From NCBI RefSeq assembly GCF_000255295.1, contig NC_017030.1, positions 2,294,001-2,358,000 on the forward strand: a DNA stretch of 64,000 nt. Direction: 5' to 3'. The translations under genes were made by a program, and so were the position numbers. The notes beneath the pieces are model-generated. The model searched no databases. It saw only the letters and a list, made by a program, of their open reading frames with translations, and had not been told where the DNA came from. This document shows, in pieces, positions 25,973-35,497 of this stretch. This DNA comes from Corallococcus coralloides DSM 2259. Lineage in GTDB: Bacteria > Myxococcota > Myxococcia > Myxococcales > Myxococcaceae. The stretch's first letter is position 1, and each line of letters opens with the position of its first letter.

Positions 25973-26887
25973 ATGAAGCGCTGCGTGCGTTGGCTCAAGC
26001 CCCTTCCGCTCCGTCCCCGCGACACGGTGCAGGTCGTCGCCCCCGCGGGTCCCTTCGAACAGGCTCCCTTCGAGGCCGGCCTGCGCATCCTCTCCGAGCG
26101 CTACTCCCCGGTGGTCCGGCCCGATATCGGTGCCTCGCACCGCTACCTCGCTGGGGATGACTTCCGCCGCCAGGAGGAGCTGTCGCATGCGTTCCTCGAC
26201 CGCGCCTCCCGCGCCATCTTCTGCGCCCGGGGCGGCTATGGCAGCTCTCGCCTGTTGCCGGAGCTGCCCATCGACAAGGCCGGCCCCGTCGCCTTCACCG
26301 GCTTCTCCGACCTGACGTCCATCCACTGCGCGCTCCAGGCCCTCGGCCGCGTCTCCATCCACGCGCCCGTCCTCACGCAGCTGGGCCGCCAGTCGACCCA
26401 GGTCCATGACTACTTCTTCCGCCTGCTCGAATCCGCGGAGGCCCCGCCGCCCCTCACCGGCAACGCCACCTACGTCGCCGGCACCGCCGAGGGCGTCCTC
26501 GTGGGCGGCAACCTGTCTGTCTTCTCCCGGCTCCTGGGCACGCCGTACATGCCGCCGCTCGACGGCGCCGTGCTCCTCCTGGAGGACGTCACCGAGCGCC
26601 CCTACCGCATCGACCGCATGTGGACCCATCTGCGGCTTGCCGGTGTCTTCTCCCGCGTGCGCGGCATCGTCCTGGGTGACTTCACCGCCTGCGAGGAGAA
26701 GGACGCGAACTACTCCAGCGCGGACGTGCTCCGGGAGCTGGCGCGCGATGCGAAGGTGCCCTGCGCCGCGGGCTTCCCCATCGGCCATGGTGCCATCAAC
26801 TACCCCGTGGCCCTGGGCACCCACGTGCGCCTGGACGCGGACGCCGCGCGCCTCACCTTCCTTGAAGGCGCGGTGAGCCCCGGATGA
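25973..26887 (+). CDS. ldcA: LD-carboxypeptidase (peptidase S66)
   Basis: 304 residues from ATG 25973. ARGGYGSSRLLPEL carries the S66 nucleophile (Ser91 after GGYG); GNLSVFSRLLGTPY, LLLEDVTERPYRIDRM and FPIGHG supply the Glu and His of the Ser-Glu-His triad. Without a signal peptide it is cytoplasmic, as the recycling enzyme is. It removes the terminal D-Ala from the LD-linked murein tetrapeptide to give the tripeptide. Its stop overlaps the next start (ATGA), and mpl, which uses that tripeptide, lies two genes on, which strongly supports the role. Confidence 0.88.
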   Translation: MKRCVRWLKPLPLRPRDTVQVVAPAGPFEQAPFEAGLRILSERYSPVVRPDIGASHRYLAGDDFRRQEELSHAFLDRASRAIFCARGGYGSSRLLPELPIDKAGPVAFTGFSDLTSIHCALQALGRVSIHAPVLTQLGRQSTQVHDYFFRLLESAEAPPPLTGNATYVAGTAEGVLVGGNLSVFSRLLGTPYMPPLDGAVLLLEDVTERPYRIDRMWTHLRLAGVFSRVRGIVLGDFTACEEKDANYSSADVLRELARDAKVPCAAGFPIGHGAINYPVALGTHVRLDADAARLTFLEGAVSPG

Positions 26888-28047
26888 GCCAGCACCCCAT
26901 CGCCAACCTCCAGGCCGTGCTCGATGACGGCGTGGAGCTGGGCATCTTCCCCGCCGCCCAGGCCGTGGTGCTCCACAAGGGCATGCAGGTCTTCGGCGGC
27001 GTCGCTGGCAACGTGAAGGGCGACACGCGATTCGACCTCGCGTCCCTCACCAAGGCCATGTCCACCACGGCGCTCTTCCTGCGCCTGTGGACCGAGGGCA
27101 AGGTGGGCCCGGACACGCTCGTGTCCCGCTACTTCCCCGGCTCGCCCGCGGGCGACGCGGGCGTCACCGTCGCGGACCTGCTCTACCACCGCTCCGGTCT
27201 GCCCGCCTTCGTCCCGTTCTTCGCGGAGGCCCTCAAGGCCCATCCGGAGCTGCTCGACGCCGGCTGCCCTGCCTCCATCCGCGCGCAGGTTCACGCGGCT
27301 GTCCTGCATGCCGCCGCGGCCACGCCGCTCGACGCGCCCGTGCGCACGAAGTCCGTGTACAGCGACGTGGGCTTCATCCTCCTGGGCGACATCCTCGCCC
27401 GCGCCGGTGGCGCCCCGCTGGACGTGCTCTTCCACCGCCACGTCGCGGAGCCGCTGGACCTGAAGGCCCGCTTCCACCGCCTCACCGACTTCCCCGCCGA
27501 CGGCGCCACCGCGCCCACCGGCGCCATGCGTCCGCGCGAGCCCGCTCCCGGCCAGGAGTCGTTGTGGAAGGACGTGCCGTCCCAGCCGTCCCGCCCCGCG
27601 GAGGTGGATGACGACAACGCCTGGGTGCTGGACGGCGTCGCGGGACACGCGGGCCTCTTCGGCACCGCCGTGGACGTGGCCCGCTTCGGCCAGGCCGTGC
27701 TGGAGGGCGCCGCGGGCACGCATGCCGCGATTGCTCCGGGGCCCTTGTGGCACCGCGCGCTCGCCACGGATCCGCTGGTGGCGGGCAGCACCCGCTCCAT
27801 GGGCTTCGACTCTCCGTCGAAGGGCCATTCCAGCGCGGGCCGCTTCATTGGCGACACGCCTCCGGGCGCGGTGGGCCACCTGGGCTTCACCGGCACCAGC
27901 CTCTGGGTGGACCTGAGGCGGTCGCTCGTCGTCGCGCTCATCACCAACCGCGTGGCCCAGGGCCGTCAGGACCTGCGCATCCGCGACTTCCGCCCCGCCT
28001 TCCACGAGCTCGTCGTGGAGGCGCTCGACCTTCACGTCCTCCCCTGA
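26884..28047 (+). CDS. Serine hydrolase of the beta-lactamase / class C family
   Basis: 387 residues. SLTK (Ser54-Lys57) is the SxxK motif and YSDVG (Tyr159) takes the place of YxN; GVTVADLLYHRSGLP is a family hallmark. No signal peptide is visible, so it is probably cytoplasmic, unlike AmpC. It is translationally coupled to ldcA and 12 bp ahead of mpl, so it likely acts on muropeptides or other small amides during cell-wall recycling. An esterase is the main alternative. The true substrate cannot be read from sequence. Confidence 0.8.
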   Translation: MSQHPIANLQAVLDDGVELGIFPAAQAVVLHKGMQVFGGVAGNVKGDTRFDLASLTKAMSTTALFLRLWTEGKVGPDTLVSRYFPGSPAGDAGVTVADLLYHRSGLPAFVPFFAEALKAHPELLDAGCPASIRAQVHAAVLHAAAATPLDAPVRTKSVYSDVGFILLGDILARAGGAPLDVLFHRHVAEPLDLKARFHRLTDFPADGATAPTGAMRPREPAPGQESLWKDVPSQPSRPAEVDDDNAWVLDGVAGHAGLFGTAVDVARFGQAVLEGAAGTHAAIAPGPLWHRALATDPLVAGSTRSMGFDSPSKGHSSAGRFIGDTPPGAVGHLGFTGTSLWVDLRRSLVVALITNRVAQGRQDLRIRDFRPAFHELVVEALDLHVLP

Positions 28048-28059
28048 GGAAACCGCAGC

Positions 28060-29529
28060 ATGGCTGACGACAACGGCAACGTCCTCGACTCACTCGACCC
28101 GAAGTCCGTGCGCCGCATCCACCTGGTGGGCGTGGCCGGCACGGGCATGGGCTCCTTCGCAGGCATGCTCAAGGCCGCCGGCTACGACGTCACCGGCAGC
28201 GACGAGAACGTCTACCCGCCCATGAGCGACATGCTCCGCACGTGGGGCATCCCCGTCAGCACGCCGTACGCGCCCGCCAACCTGGACTCGGCGAAGCCGG
28301 ACCTGGTCATCATCGGCAACGTCATCCGCCGGGTGAACCCGGAGGCCACCGCCGTGCGCGAGCGGGGCCTCAAGCAGATGAGCTTCCCCGCCGCGCTGGG
28401 CACGCTCTTCCTGGACCGCTCGCACTCCGTCGTCGTTGCCGGCACGCACGGCAAGACCACGACGTCCTCGCTCATGGCCCACGTGCTGGTGGCCGCGGGC
28501 AGGGACCCGTCCTTCCTCGTGGGCGGCGTCACCCAGAACTACGCGGGCAACTACCGCGTGGGGAAGGGCCCGCACTTCGTCGTGGAAGGCGACGAGTACG
28601 ACACCGCGTACTGGGACAAGGGCTCCAAGTTCCTCCACTACCGGCCGCGCACCGCCATCGTCACCAGCGTGGAGTTCGACCACGCGGACATCTTCCGCGA
28701 CCTGCCCCACTACGAGGCCACGTTCGAGAAGTTCGTGCGCCTGGTGCCCAAGGATGGCCAACTGGTCGTCTGCGCCGCATATCCGAACGCCGTGCGCATC
28801 GCGCGTGAAGGCACCGCCCCCGTCAGCACCTACGTGGCGAAGGAAGGCGCGGACGCGGACTACACGCCCAGGAACCTCTCCTTCGGTCCCGAGGGCGCCC
28901 GCTTCAACGTCGTGGAGAAGGGCCAGGACCTGGGCACCGTGACGCTGCCCATGTCCGGCGCGCACAACGTGGAGAACGCGCTCGCGGTCATCGCCGCCGC
29001 GCGCGGTCTGGGCCTCACCTTCGCCGAAATCCAGCAGGGCCTGTCCACCTTCCAGGGCGTGAAGCGCCGGCAGGAGGTGCGCGCGGAGGTGGACGGCATG
29101 CTCGTGGTGGACGACTTCGCGCACCACCCCACCGCCGTGCGCGAGACCATCGCCGCCATCCGCCACCGCTACCCGGACCGGCGCCTGTGGGCCATCTTCG
29201 AGCCGCGCTCCAACACCAGCCGCCGCAACATCCACCAGGAGGACTACGCGCACGCCTTCCCCGGCGCCACGCGCGCCAGCCTCAAGGTGCCCGAGCGCCA
29301 CGACAAGGTGCCCGAGGGCGAGGAGCTCAACGTCCCCAAGCTCATCGAAGCGCTCAAGGGCCAGGGCATCGCCGCGGACGGCGCCACCGACGTGCAGACG
29401 CTGGTGGACCGCGTCGCTTCCGAGGCGAAGTCCGGCGACGTGCTGCTCGTCATGAGCAACGGCTCCTTCGGGGGCTTCATCGACAAGCTGCTCACCGCCC
29501 TGAAGGCCCGGGCGGGGAAGGGGACCTGA
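28060..29529 (+). CDS. mpl: UDP-N-acetylmuramate:L-Ala-gamma-D-Glu-meso-DAP ligase
   Basis: 489 residues with the Mur-ligase layout: an N-terminal Rossmann part with HLVGVAGTGMGSFAGMLK, the ATP loop GTHGKTTTS (128-136), EGDEYDTAYWDKGSKF, SGAHNVENALA, and the C-terminal DDFAHHPTAVRETI and FEPRSNTSRRNIHQEDY. EGDEYDTA together with the HHPTAV stretch distinguishes Mpl from MurC. It joins recycled tripeptide to UDP-MurNAc in the cytoplasm. Position after ldcA completes a recycling pathway. Length is close to the family norm (about 460). Confidence 0.9.
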   Translation: MADDNGNVLDSLDPKSVRRIHLVGVAGTGMGSFAGMLKAAGYDVTGSDENVYPPMSDMLRTWGIPVSTPYAPANLDSAKPDLVIIGNVIRRVNPEATAVRERGLKQMSFPAALGTLFLDRSHSVVVAGTHGKTTTSSLMAHVLVAAGRDPSFLVGGVTQNYAGNYRVGKGPHFVVEGDEYDTAYWDKGSKFLHYRPRTAIVTSVEFDHADIFRDLPHYEATFEKFVRLVPKDGQLVVCAAYPNAVRIAREGTAPVSTYVAKEGADADYTPRNLSFGPEGARFNVVEKGQDLGTVTLPMSGAHNVENALAVIAAARGLGLTFAEIQQGLSTFQGVKRRQEVRAEVDGMLVVDDFAHHPTAVRETIAAIRHRYPDRRLWAIFEPRSNTSRRNIHQEDYAHAFPGATRASLKVPERHDKVPEGEELNVPKLIEALKGQGIAADGATDVQTLVDRVASEAKSGDVLLVMSNGSFGGFIDKLLTALKARAGKGT

Positions 29530-29533
29530 AGCC

Positions 29534-30118
29534 ATGCGCCGCCCGTTCCTCCTCTCGCTGGGGGCCCTGGCGTTCGCCATGGGCTGTGCCGCGCCGTCGG
29601 CTTCGTCCCTGCCGCCGCTCACGGACCGGACCGGTGACGGTCCGCGCTCCAGCAGCTCCGCCCTGGAGTCGTCGAACAAGGCCCCGGGCCAGCCGCTGGC
29701 CTTCCAGGTGAAGCGCTACCCGGACAACAGCCCGTATGACTTGAAGAGCGACCGCGGGCAGGTCGTCCTCCTGGACGTGTGGGCCACGTGGTGCGAGCCC
29801 TGCAAGGACGCGCTGCCCATGTACGCGCAGCTGCAGAAGGAGTACGGCTCGCGCGGCTTCAAGGCCTACGCCCTCAACGTGGACGAGGACGTGCGCGCCA
29901 TTCCTGCCTTCCTGGAGGAGGCGAAGGTGGAGCTGCCCATCCTCCTGGACGCCAACGCGCTGGTGTCCGAGCGCCTGCTGAAGGTGCGGCTGATGCCCAC
30001 CACCTTCCTCATTGACCGCAAGGGCGTCATCCGGCACGTGCACGAGGGCTTCGCCGAGGAGTTCCTCCAGAAGTTCCAGACGGAAATCGAGCAGCTGCTC
30101 GCCGAGCCTGCCTCCTAG
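29534..30118 (+). CDS. TlpA/ResA-like thioredoxin-fold lipoprotein
   Basis: 194 residues beginning MRRPFLLSLGALAFAMGC, so a lipoprotein with Cys18 at the lipobox. The thioredoxin fold carries DVWATWCEPCKDALPMY with a CEPC redox pair, and LMPTTFLIDRKGVIRHVHEG contains the cis-Pro (MPT). It should work as a periplasmic disulfide reductase or in cytochrome maturation. It follows mpl with a 4-bp gap, so is likely in the same operon although its link to recycling is unclear. Confidence 0.85.
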   Translation: MRRPFLLSLGALAFAMGCAAPSASSLPPLTDRTGDGPRSSSSALESSNKAPGQPLAFQVKRYPDNSPYDLKSDRGQVVLLDVWATWCEPCKDALPMYAQLQKEYGSRGFKAYALNVDEDVRAIPAFLEEAKVELPILLDANALVSERLLKVRLMPTTFLIDRKGVIRHVHEGFAEEFLQKFQTEIEQLLAEPAS

Positions 30119-30142
30119 AGCGCACCCGAGGGAAACGCATCC

Positions 30143-30967
30143 ATGGCCCACGAACCGGAAACGCCCGCCGCGCTGCGCCGCACCGCGGAGGAGGGCGCCC
30201 GCATGGCCGGCGGCATCCTCCGCGAGTGCTTCCCCCAGCACCGCACCATCGAGTTCAAGGGCGGCATCGACCTCGTCACGGACGCGGACCGCGCCTCCGA
30301 GGCCGCGCTGCTGGATTTCCTGCGCCAGCGCCACCCGCACCACGCCATCCTCGCGGAGGAGAGCGGGGCCACGCAGGGCACGGACACGTTCCGGTGGATC
30401 GTGGATCCGCTGGACGGCACGACCAACTACTCGCACCAGGTGCCGCACTTCTGCGTCAGCGTGGCGGTGGAAGGCCCGGAGGGCACCGTGGCGGGCGCCA
30501 TCTACGACCCCATGCGCGACGAGCTCTTCTCCGCCGCGAGGGGGGAGGGCGCCACGCTCAACGGCGTGCCCCTGAAGGCCAGCCCCACGGCCACGCTGGA
30601 GCGGGCGCTCCTGTGCACGGGCTTCCCCTACGACGTGCGCGAGCGCCCGGACCTGCCCGTGGGCCTCTTCAGCCAGCTCATCCTCCTGGCGCAGGGCATG
30701 CGCCGCACCGGCAGCGCCGCGCTGGACCTGGCGTACGTCGCGGCCGGCCGCTTCGACGGCTACTTCGAGTTCGGCCTCAAGCCGTGGGACATCGCCGCGG
30801 GAGGCCTGCTGGTGGCGGAGGCCGGCGGCGTCATCGTGCACATCGACGGGCGGCCCTTCGACGTGCTCAAGGGCGACGTGCTGGCGAGCGGCGCGAACCT
30901 GGCGCCCCAGCTCATGACCCAGGCGAAGCGCTTCCTGGATGAAATCGGCTGGACGTCGCGCGACTAG
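30143..30967 (+). CDS. suhB: Inositol-1-monophosphatase family protein
   Basis: 274 residues. All Mg-binding motifs of the family are present: [20 protein letters not shown] and the C-terminal [30 protein letters not shown] is the usual N-terminal loop. It should dephosphorylate myo-inositol-1-phosphate or a related sugar phosphate; bacterial SuhB can also act in rRNA transcription. Last gene of the plus-strand run. Its TAG stop overlaps, through a CTAG palindrome, the stop of the convergent OPX gene. Confidence 0.88.
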   Translation: MAHEPETPAALRRTAEEGARMAGGILRECFPQHRTIEFKGGIDLVTDADRASEAALLDFLRQRHPHHAILAEESGATQGTDTFRWIVDPLDGTTNYSHQVPHFCVSVAVEGPEGTVAGAIYDPMRDELFSAARGEGATLNGVPLKASPTATLERALLCTGFPYDVRERPDLPVGLFSQLILLAQGMRRTGSAALDLAYVAAGRFDGYFEFGLKPWDIAAGGLLVAEAGGVIVHIDGRPFDVLKGDVLASGANLAPQLMTQAKRFLDEIGWTSRD

Positions 30968-31578
30968 AAGAAGCTCTCCGGCACGAAGACGATGTCGCCG
31001 GCCTGGAGCAGGAAGTTGCGCTCGCGGCCCACGCCAATGTCCTCCACGGGCACGCGAATCTTGCGCTCCTGCCCGTCCACCACGCGCGTGACGAGCGTGT
31101 TGTTCTTCGCCGCCAGCTTGGTGAAGCCACCGGCCAGCGTAATCGCCTGGATGATGGAGACCTCGCCGGTGACGGGGAAGGTGCCGGGCTTCTGCACCTC
31201 CCCGAAGACGAAGATCTTCTGCGAGTTGTACTCCCGCACCAGCACGGACACCTGCGGGCGGCGCAGGTAGCGCGCCAGACAGTCGCGCAGCGCGTCCGCC
31301 GCGGCGCTGGCGGTGAGGCCGGACAGCGCCACCTTGCCGCACAGCGGATAGTCGATGGTGCCTTCCGGCGACACGCGCCAGGTGCCGGAGTGCTCGGGCT
31401 CCTGGAAGACGCGCACCTCCACCACGTCCCCGGGCCCCAGGTTGCCGCCGGACGTCGCCGCGGCCTCCGTGGCTGAGGCAGGCGTGGGCGGAGGGGGCGC
31501 CGGGCGCGTGTCCGCGTGACACGCTGCCAACACCGCGAGGAGGACCGGCAGGACGAAGCGGAGCCGCGAGGGACGCAT
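30964..31578 (-). CDS. wzaB: Polysaccharide export (OPX) lipoprotein, WzaB-like
   Basis: 204 residues from ATG 31578. The lipobox is at LLAVLAAC. A Poly_export (PES) domain with [19 protein letters not shown] and [13 protein letters not shown] is followed by a SLBB-like part ([33 protein letters not shown]). There is no C-terminal amphipathic helix, so it cannot form its own outer-membrane pore as E. coli Wza does. The adjacent 419-residue barrel should supply the pore. From memory this pair corresponds to M. xanthus MXAN_1915/1916 of biosurfactant polysaccharide export; the gene count to mglA (MXAN_1925) fits exactly. Confidence 0.82.
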   Translation of the reverse strand: MRPSRLRFVLPVLLAVLAACHADTRPAPPPPTPASATEAAATSGGNLGPGDVVEVRVFQEPEHSGTWRVSPEGTIDYPLCGKVALSGLTASAAADALRDCLARYLRRPQVSVLVREYNSQKIFVFGEVQKPGTFPVTGEVSIIQAITLAGGFTKLAAKNNTLVTRVVDGQERKIRVPVEDIGVGRERNFLLQAGDIVFVPESFF

Positions 31579-31592
31579 GGGCGCGGAAGGCC

Positions 31593-32852
31593 TCAGTAGG
31601 AGACGGACACCCGCGCGTAGCCTTCGTGGCGGGTGTAGTTGAGGCCGGCGGCGCCCAGCGACGAGGAGCGGGTGCCCAGCATGTAGCCCACCGCGCCCAC
31701 CAGCCACGGGCGGATTTGGTACTCCGGCCCCAGGTCCAGCGTCACCAGCGTGTCGCCGCGGCTGCCCGCGAAGGAGAGGAAGTCCAGCGCGCCCGTGGCG
31801 TGCAGCGCGAGCCGGCTGCCCATGACGGAGCGTCCTTCCGCGTAGACGCGGTCGTCGCGGAAGGTGCCGTAGGCGGCCACCGGTTCGAAGGCGCGCAGGT
31901 AGCCGCCCTTCACCGTGAGCGACGGGCCCAGGAGGTACGTGCCCTCCACCTGGCCCACCACGGTGCCGCCGCCGCTCGAGCCCAGGTTCTGGCCCCAGCC
32001 GGCCTTCGCCGTCAGGGTAATCCGCGGGGAGATCAGGCCGGACACGCCCGCCATGGCGTGCAGGATGGCCGCGCTGGGCGTGGTGGTGTCGTTGAAGTAG
32101 CCCCGGTACTCCAGGCCCGTGTCCACCACCACCGCCGTCTTGGGCAGGAAGCGCCAGCGGCCCTCGGCGCCCAGGCGCAGGTTGCCGTAGTTGAACTGGC
32201 TGGCGGCGAGCGGATCACACGCGGCGTCGGTGCAACCAATGGGCGTCATGCCGCCCAGGGGCTCGAAGAACTCCATCGCGTACGCCAGCGACGGGGTGAC
32301 TTCCAGCGCGCCGCCGCCGGGCTTCCACTGCGCCTTCACGCGCGCCTCGTTGAAGAGGCTGAGGATGCCCGCGCCCAGCGCCGCCGTGCGCGTGCGGTCC
32401 GAGCGCGTCAGCTCGTCGCCCACCTCCACGGACAGCTCGCTCTCCTGGTTGAACCGCAGCGCCAGGTCCGCCGCGCCCTCCAGGTGCGACGCCGCGCCGG
32501 AGCCCGCGGTGATGAGGCCCGTGTAGGCCACGTAGTCCAGGTTGCCGCGCAGCGCGATGGCCAGCTTGGGGGACGGCACGTCCAGCATCAGCCCGGGGCG
32601 GATGTGCAGCGCCAGCTCCCCGGACAGGTCCGGGGACAGGGGGCCCGTGCCCGCCTCGCGGAAGTAGCCCACGCCGCTGTCCAGCCGCGTCTCCAGCTCC
32701 AGCGTCGGGTGCAGCCGCCCGTTGCCCACCTTCAGGCCATTGCCACCCGGAGGCCGTCCGCCCACGAATGCCTGCGCGGACGCCGTCGCCGGCAGGAGCG
32801 CCGCGAGCGCCAGGGCCCCAAGGGTCAGACGGAATGTCCCAGGCTGCTTCAT
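31593..32852 (-). CDS. wzpB: Outer-membrane beta-barrel partner of the OPX protein, WzpB-like
   Basis: 419 residues. A signal peptide ([14 protein letters not shown]) precedes a mature protein made of alternating strands with aromatic edges ([40 protein letters not shown]), ending in VRVSVSY, with a terminal aromatic as in BAM-assembled barrels. It lies 14 bp upstream of the OPX gene on the same strand. The composite OPX/barrel translocon described in Myxococcus explains the pairing. Direct proof of polysaccharide specificity is not in the sequence. Confidence 0.78.
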   Translation of the reverse strand: MKQPGTFRLTLGALALAALLPATASAQAFVGGRPPGGNGLKVGNGRLHPTLELETRLDSGVGYFREAGTGPLSPDLSGELALHIRPGLMLDVPSPKLAIALRGNLDYVAYTGLITAGSGAASHLEGAADLALRFNQESELSVEVGDELTRSDRTRTAALGAGILSLFNEARVKAQWKPGGGALEVTPSLAYAMEFFEPLGGMTPIGCTDAACDPLAASQFNYGNLRLGAEGRWRFLPKTAVVVDTGLEYRGYFNDTTTPSAAILHAMAGVSGLISPRITLTAKAGWGQNLGSSGGGTVVGQVEGTYLLGPSLTVKGGYLRAFEPVAAYGTFRDDRVYAEGRSVMGSRLALHATGALDFLSFAGSRGDTLVTLDLGPEYQIRPWLVGAVGYMLGTRSSSLGAAGLNYTRHEGYARVSVSY

Positions 32853-32962
32853 GGTGTCAGAGGCGCTTCAGGCAATGTGACGGCGGGCATAGCACGCGGG
32901 TTCCCGCGCCGGAACAAACGGTCCAGGGCCGAGACCGCGAGGGGTGGGAGGAGGCCAGGCAC

Positions 32963-33535
32963 TCAGTCCACGGGGCTCGCGGGAGGCGGCCGGACAACCA
33001 GGTCCGGGGGCGGCGGGGGCCGCGTGGGATCTCCGCCAGGCAGGTTGTCGGGCTCCTCGACCTCCACGAAGAGGTTCTCGTCGGTGCGGAAGGCGAGCTG
33101 GCCGATGCACTCCTCGGCCTCCGAGCGAAGCTGGCCCACCTTCTGCTGGGCGATCATCACCTTGGTGAACTCGTGCTCGCCGGGTGCCGCCTCGCTCTTG
33201 CTGACGGCCTCCTGGAGGGCCACGTCGGCCTGCTCGGAGATGCGCAAGAGGCCCTTGATCTGCGTCAGCTTCTCGTTGGCGCAGTTGAGCTTCACCACGT
33301 CCTTGGTGCGCCGCGCCTCTTCCACCTTCTCGAACACCTGGCGGAGCGATTCGCGCATGCCGCCCAGCGCCTGCGTGCTGCGCTCCAGCTTCTGGCTGTC
33401 CGGCACGTCACCGGCCTTGTCCAGCGCGGGCGGCGCGGGGCGCGGCGGCGACGCGGGCGACTGCGCGAGCGCCATCCCGGAGGTGACGAGTCCTCCCACG
33501 ACGGCGAGCATTCCCAGGGTGCGCATGCGCCTCAC
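32963..33535 (-). CDS. Secreted helical protein of unknown function
   Basis: 190 residues with a signal peptide (GMLAVVGGLVTSGMALAQ) and a Pro-rich N terminus. A largely alpha-helical body follows (SLRQVFEKVEEARRTKDVVK, LTQIKGLLRISEQADVALQE) with two lone cysteines (LNCANEK, EECIGQL) that might pair. The Pro-rich tail ends in PPASPVD. No family recognised. By count it is the equivalent of M. xanthus MXAN_1917. It stands between the export pair and the envelope-machinery genes on the same strand. Confidence 0.65.
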   Translation of the reverse strand: MRRMRTLGMLAVVGGLVTSGMALAQSPASPPRPAPPALDKAGDVPDSQKLERSTQALGGMRESLRQVFEKVEEARRTKDVVKLNCANEKLTQIKGLLRISEQADVALQEAVSKSEAAPGEHEFTKVMIAQQKVGQLRSEAEECIGQLAFRTDENLFVEVEEPDNLPGGDPTRPPPPPDLVVRPPPASPVD

Positions 33536-33643
33536 GAGTCCTTCCGGCCCTTCCCAAGCTTCGAGAGTCGAGCCTAGGAGTGAGGGGGAGGGGTGTCAAC
33601 GCAATGCCCCATCGCCCCGGAGTCCGGCTTTCCGGCGCCGGTG

Positions 33644-34090
33644 TCAGTCCTGGGGGGCCAGGCGGGCGTTGGCCTCGCGCAGGCGGGCGGACAGGCTGCG
33701 CGCGATGTTCACGACGATGAAGGTGAAGCCGTCCGCGTGCGCCAGCCGGAAGGTCCGCAAATCCTGAGCGGTGAGCTGGAGCAGCTCCACCTCGCCCAGC
33801 GCGCGCACGGTGGCGGAGCGGTGGTCCTTGTCGATGAGGCCCATCTCCCCGAAGAACTCCGGCGGGCCCAGGACGGTGAGGGGCTTCACCCCGTTGCCCG
33901 CACCCCGGCGCACCACCTCCACCTGGCCGCGCACGATGACGAAGAGGCTGTCACCCAGGTCGCCCTCCTCGAACACCACCTCGCCGTGCGCGTAGCGGTA
34001 CAGCCGTGCCAGCTCCGCCAGCCGCGCGAGCTCGGCGGGAGCCAGCATCTCGAAGAGGGGGGATGTGGCGATGACAGCCAGCTTCTCCAT
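33644..34090 (-). CDS. Cyclic-nucleotide-binding domain protein
   Basis: 148 residues, essentially one cNMP-binding (Crp-type) domain: LFEMLAPAELARLAELARLY, HGEVVFEEGDLGDSLFVIVRG, then the phosphate-binding cassette region FFGEMGLIDKDHRSATVRAL. The PBC has GEM-L and the Arg of RSATV, so nucleotide binding is plausible. No DNA-binding helix-turn-helix follows, so it is a stand-alone sensor rather than a transcription factor. Placement within an envelope-machinery cluster hints at control of that machinery. Confidence 0.8.
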   Translation of the reverse strand: MEKLAVIATSPLFEMLAPAELARLAELARLYRYAHGEVVFEEGDLGDSLFVIVRGQVEVVRRGAGNGVKPLTVLGPPEFFGEMGLIDKDHRSATVRALGEVELLQLTAQDLRTFRLAHADGFTFIVVNIARSLSARLREANARLAPQD

Positions 34091-34137
34091 GTGCTCCCCG
34101 CGGGTCCGGTGCCTCCGGAAGGTCCGGACGGTCGAGC

Positions 34138-35493
34138 CTATTCCCCTGGCGAGAAGATGAACGGGTAGCTGACGGGGACGTCGTCACTCGGTTTGAAAGG
34201 GAACGTCCAGGCGCGCATGGTCGTCTTGATGCAGTTGATGACCTCGTCCGAGCGCAGGGTGGACTCCTCCACCTCCACGTTGCTGACGCGGCCCTGCGGC
34301 GTCAGGTCGAAGCGGATCATCACCTTGCCCTTGAGGGAGGGGTCGCGCTTGAGGCCGTTCTCGTAGCAGCGCTGGATGGAGGCCTTCCGGCTCTGGATGT
34401 GGCGGGCCAGGTCCTTGGGCTTGACCTCGGAGCTGTCCACTTCCGGCACCGAGTCCGCGACCTGGGGCACCTTGACGGCCTGCTTCTGGCCGGTGTTCAC
34501 GCTGCCCGCGCCGGACGTCTGTGTCGCGCCGATGCCCGCCATCTTGCCGCCAGTGTCCCCCTGCGGGTTGGCGATGCCGTTGCCGCCGCCGGATCCCGCG
34601 GTGAGCGCGCCACCCGCCGTCGCGCCCGCGAGCGCATCCGCCACATTGGCGCCGCTGCCGGAGCTGCCGAGCACGTCCGCGATGGCGTCCCCGCCGCCGG
34701 GGCCCTTGCCGCCCAGCAGCTTGAGGAGGCCGGTGCCCGCGACCCTGGCCTCGACCTGTTGCCGGCGCTCCGCGCTGTTTGCGGGGGCGGGCGCCGGGTC
34801 CGTGGAGGCGGGCTTCTTCTGGGCCGTCTTCGGCTCGTCCGGCTTCTTCTCCTCCCCGGTGGCGGCCGGGTCCTTGGGCTTCTCCTCCTTCTTGGGGGGC
34901 TGGGGCGGGATGATGGCGCGCACGAAGCGGTCTTCCAGCTGATCCAACTCCACCTCCGCCTCCACCGGCGCGGGCTGGGCGACGATGAGCGCCACGCTCA
35001 GCACGTAGAGCACCAGCATCGACAGGAGGATGCCGAAGAAGACGCGGTCCACCGTGCGCCACGGGCTGGCCTTCAGCTCCGGGGGCAGGGTGGGCTTGGA
35101 GCCCTCCGCGGGCGCGGGGATGAAGTGGAAGAAGAGCGTGGCGTCCGGCAGGTCCACCTTTCCGCGGGCGCTCTCCTGCAGGGGCAGGTCGAAGGTGTCG
35201 TCCGCGCGGCGCGTGGCGAGTCCCTGGGAGCGCAGCGCGTCGAAGTCCACGTCCGACGAGCCCAGGTTGACGCGGCCCTGCATGTGCTCGTCGATGATGA
35301 GGTGGAACTGCTGGCCGCGGTTCTCCAGCACCTTGAAGCGCGGCGGGCGCGCCTCGGAGGGGGGCAGGACGACGGTGTTGCGGGCGTCCTCGCCAATGGT
35401 GACGGAGTCGTGGAGCAGGTGGTGCTCTTCGACGATGCGCCCGTCCTGGATGACGCCGACGCGCAGCAACTTGGGGCGGGTTTGAAGGGCCAT
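34138..35493 (-). CDS. GltG/NfsG-like FHA-TM-TonB_C envelope protein
   Basis: 451 residues in the GltG layout: a cytoplasmic FHA-like domain (about 10-125; SVTIGEDARNTVVL), a single membrane helix (151-172), a periplasmic Pro/Lys-rich linker, a Gly-rich stretch, and a TonB_C/AgmX-like C terminus (360-451) with IQRCYENGLKRDP and a Cys near NCIKTTMRAW. In M. xanthus, GltG and its paralogue NfsG couple the inner-membrane AglRQS motor to periplasmic partners. Here it follows GltF/E/D-like genes and mglBA. I call it a paralogue family member rather than GltG itself. Confidence 0.78.
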   Translation of the reverse strand: MALQTRPKLLRVGVIQDGRIVEEHHLLHDSVTIGEDARNTVVLPPSEARPPRFKVLENRGQQFHLIIDEHMQGRVNLGSSDVDFDALRSQGLATRRADDTFDLPLQESARGKVDLPDATLFFHFIPAPAEGSKPTLPPELKASPWRTVDRVFFGILLSMLVLYVLSVALIVAQPAPVEAEVELDQLEDRFVRAIIPPQPPKKEEKPKDPAATGEEKKPDEPKTAQKKPASTDPAPAPANSAERRQQVEARVAGTGLLKLLGGKGPGGGDAIADVLGSSGSGANVADALAGATAGGALTAGSGGGNGIANPQGDTGGKMAGIGATQTSGAGSVNTGQKQAVKVPQVADSVPEVDSSEVKPKDLARHIQSRKASIQRCYENGLKRDPSLKGKVMIRFDLTPQGRVSNVEVEESTLRSDEVINCIKTTMRAWTFPFKPSDDVPVSYPFIFSPGE

Positions 35494-35497
35494 GGAA

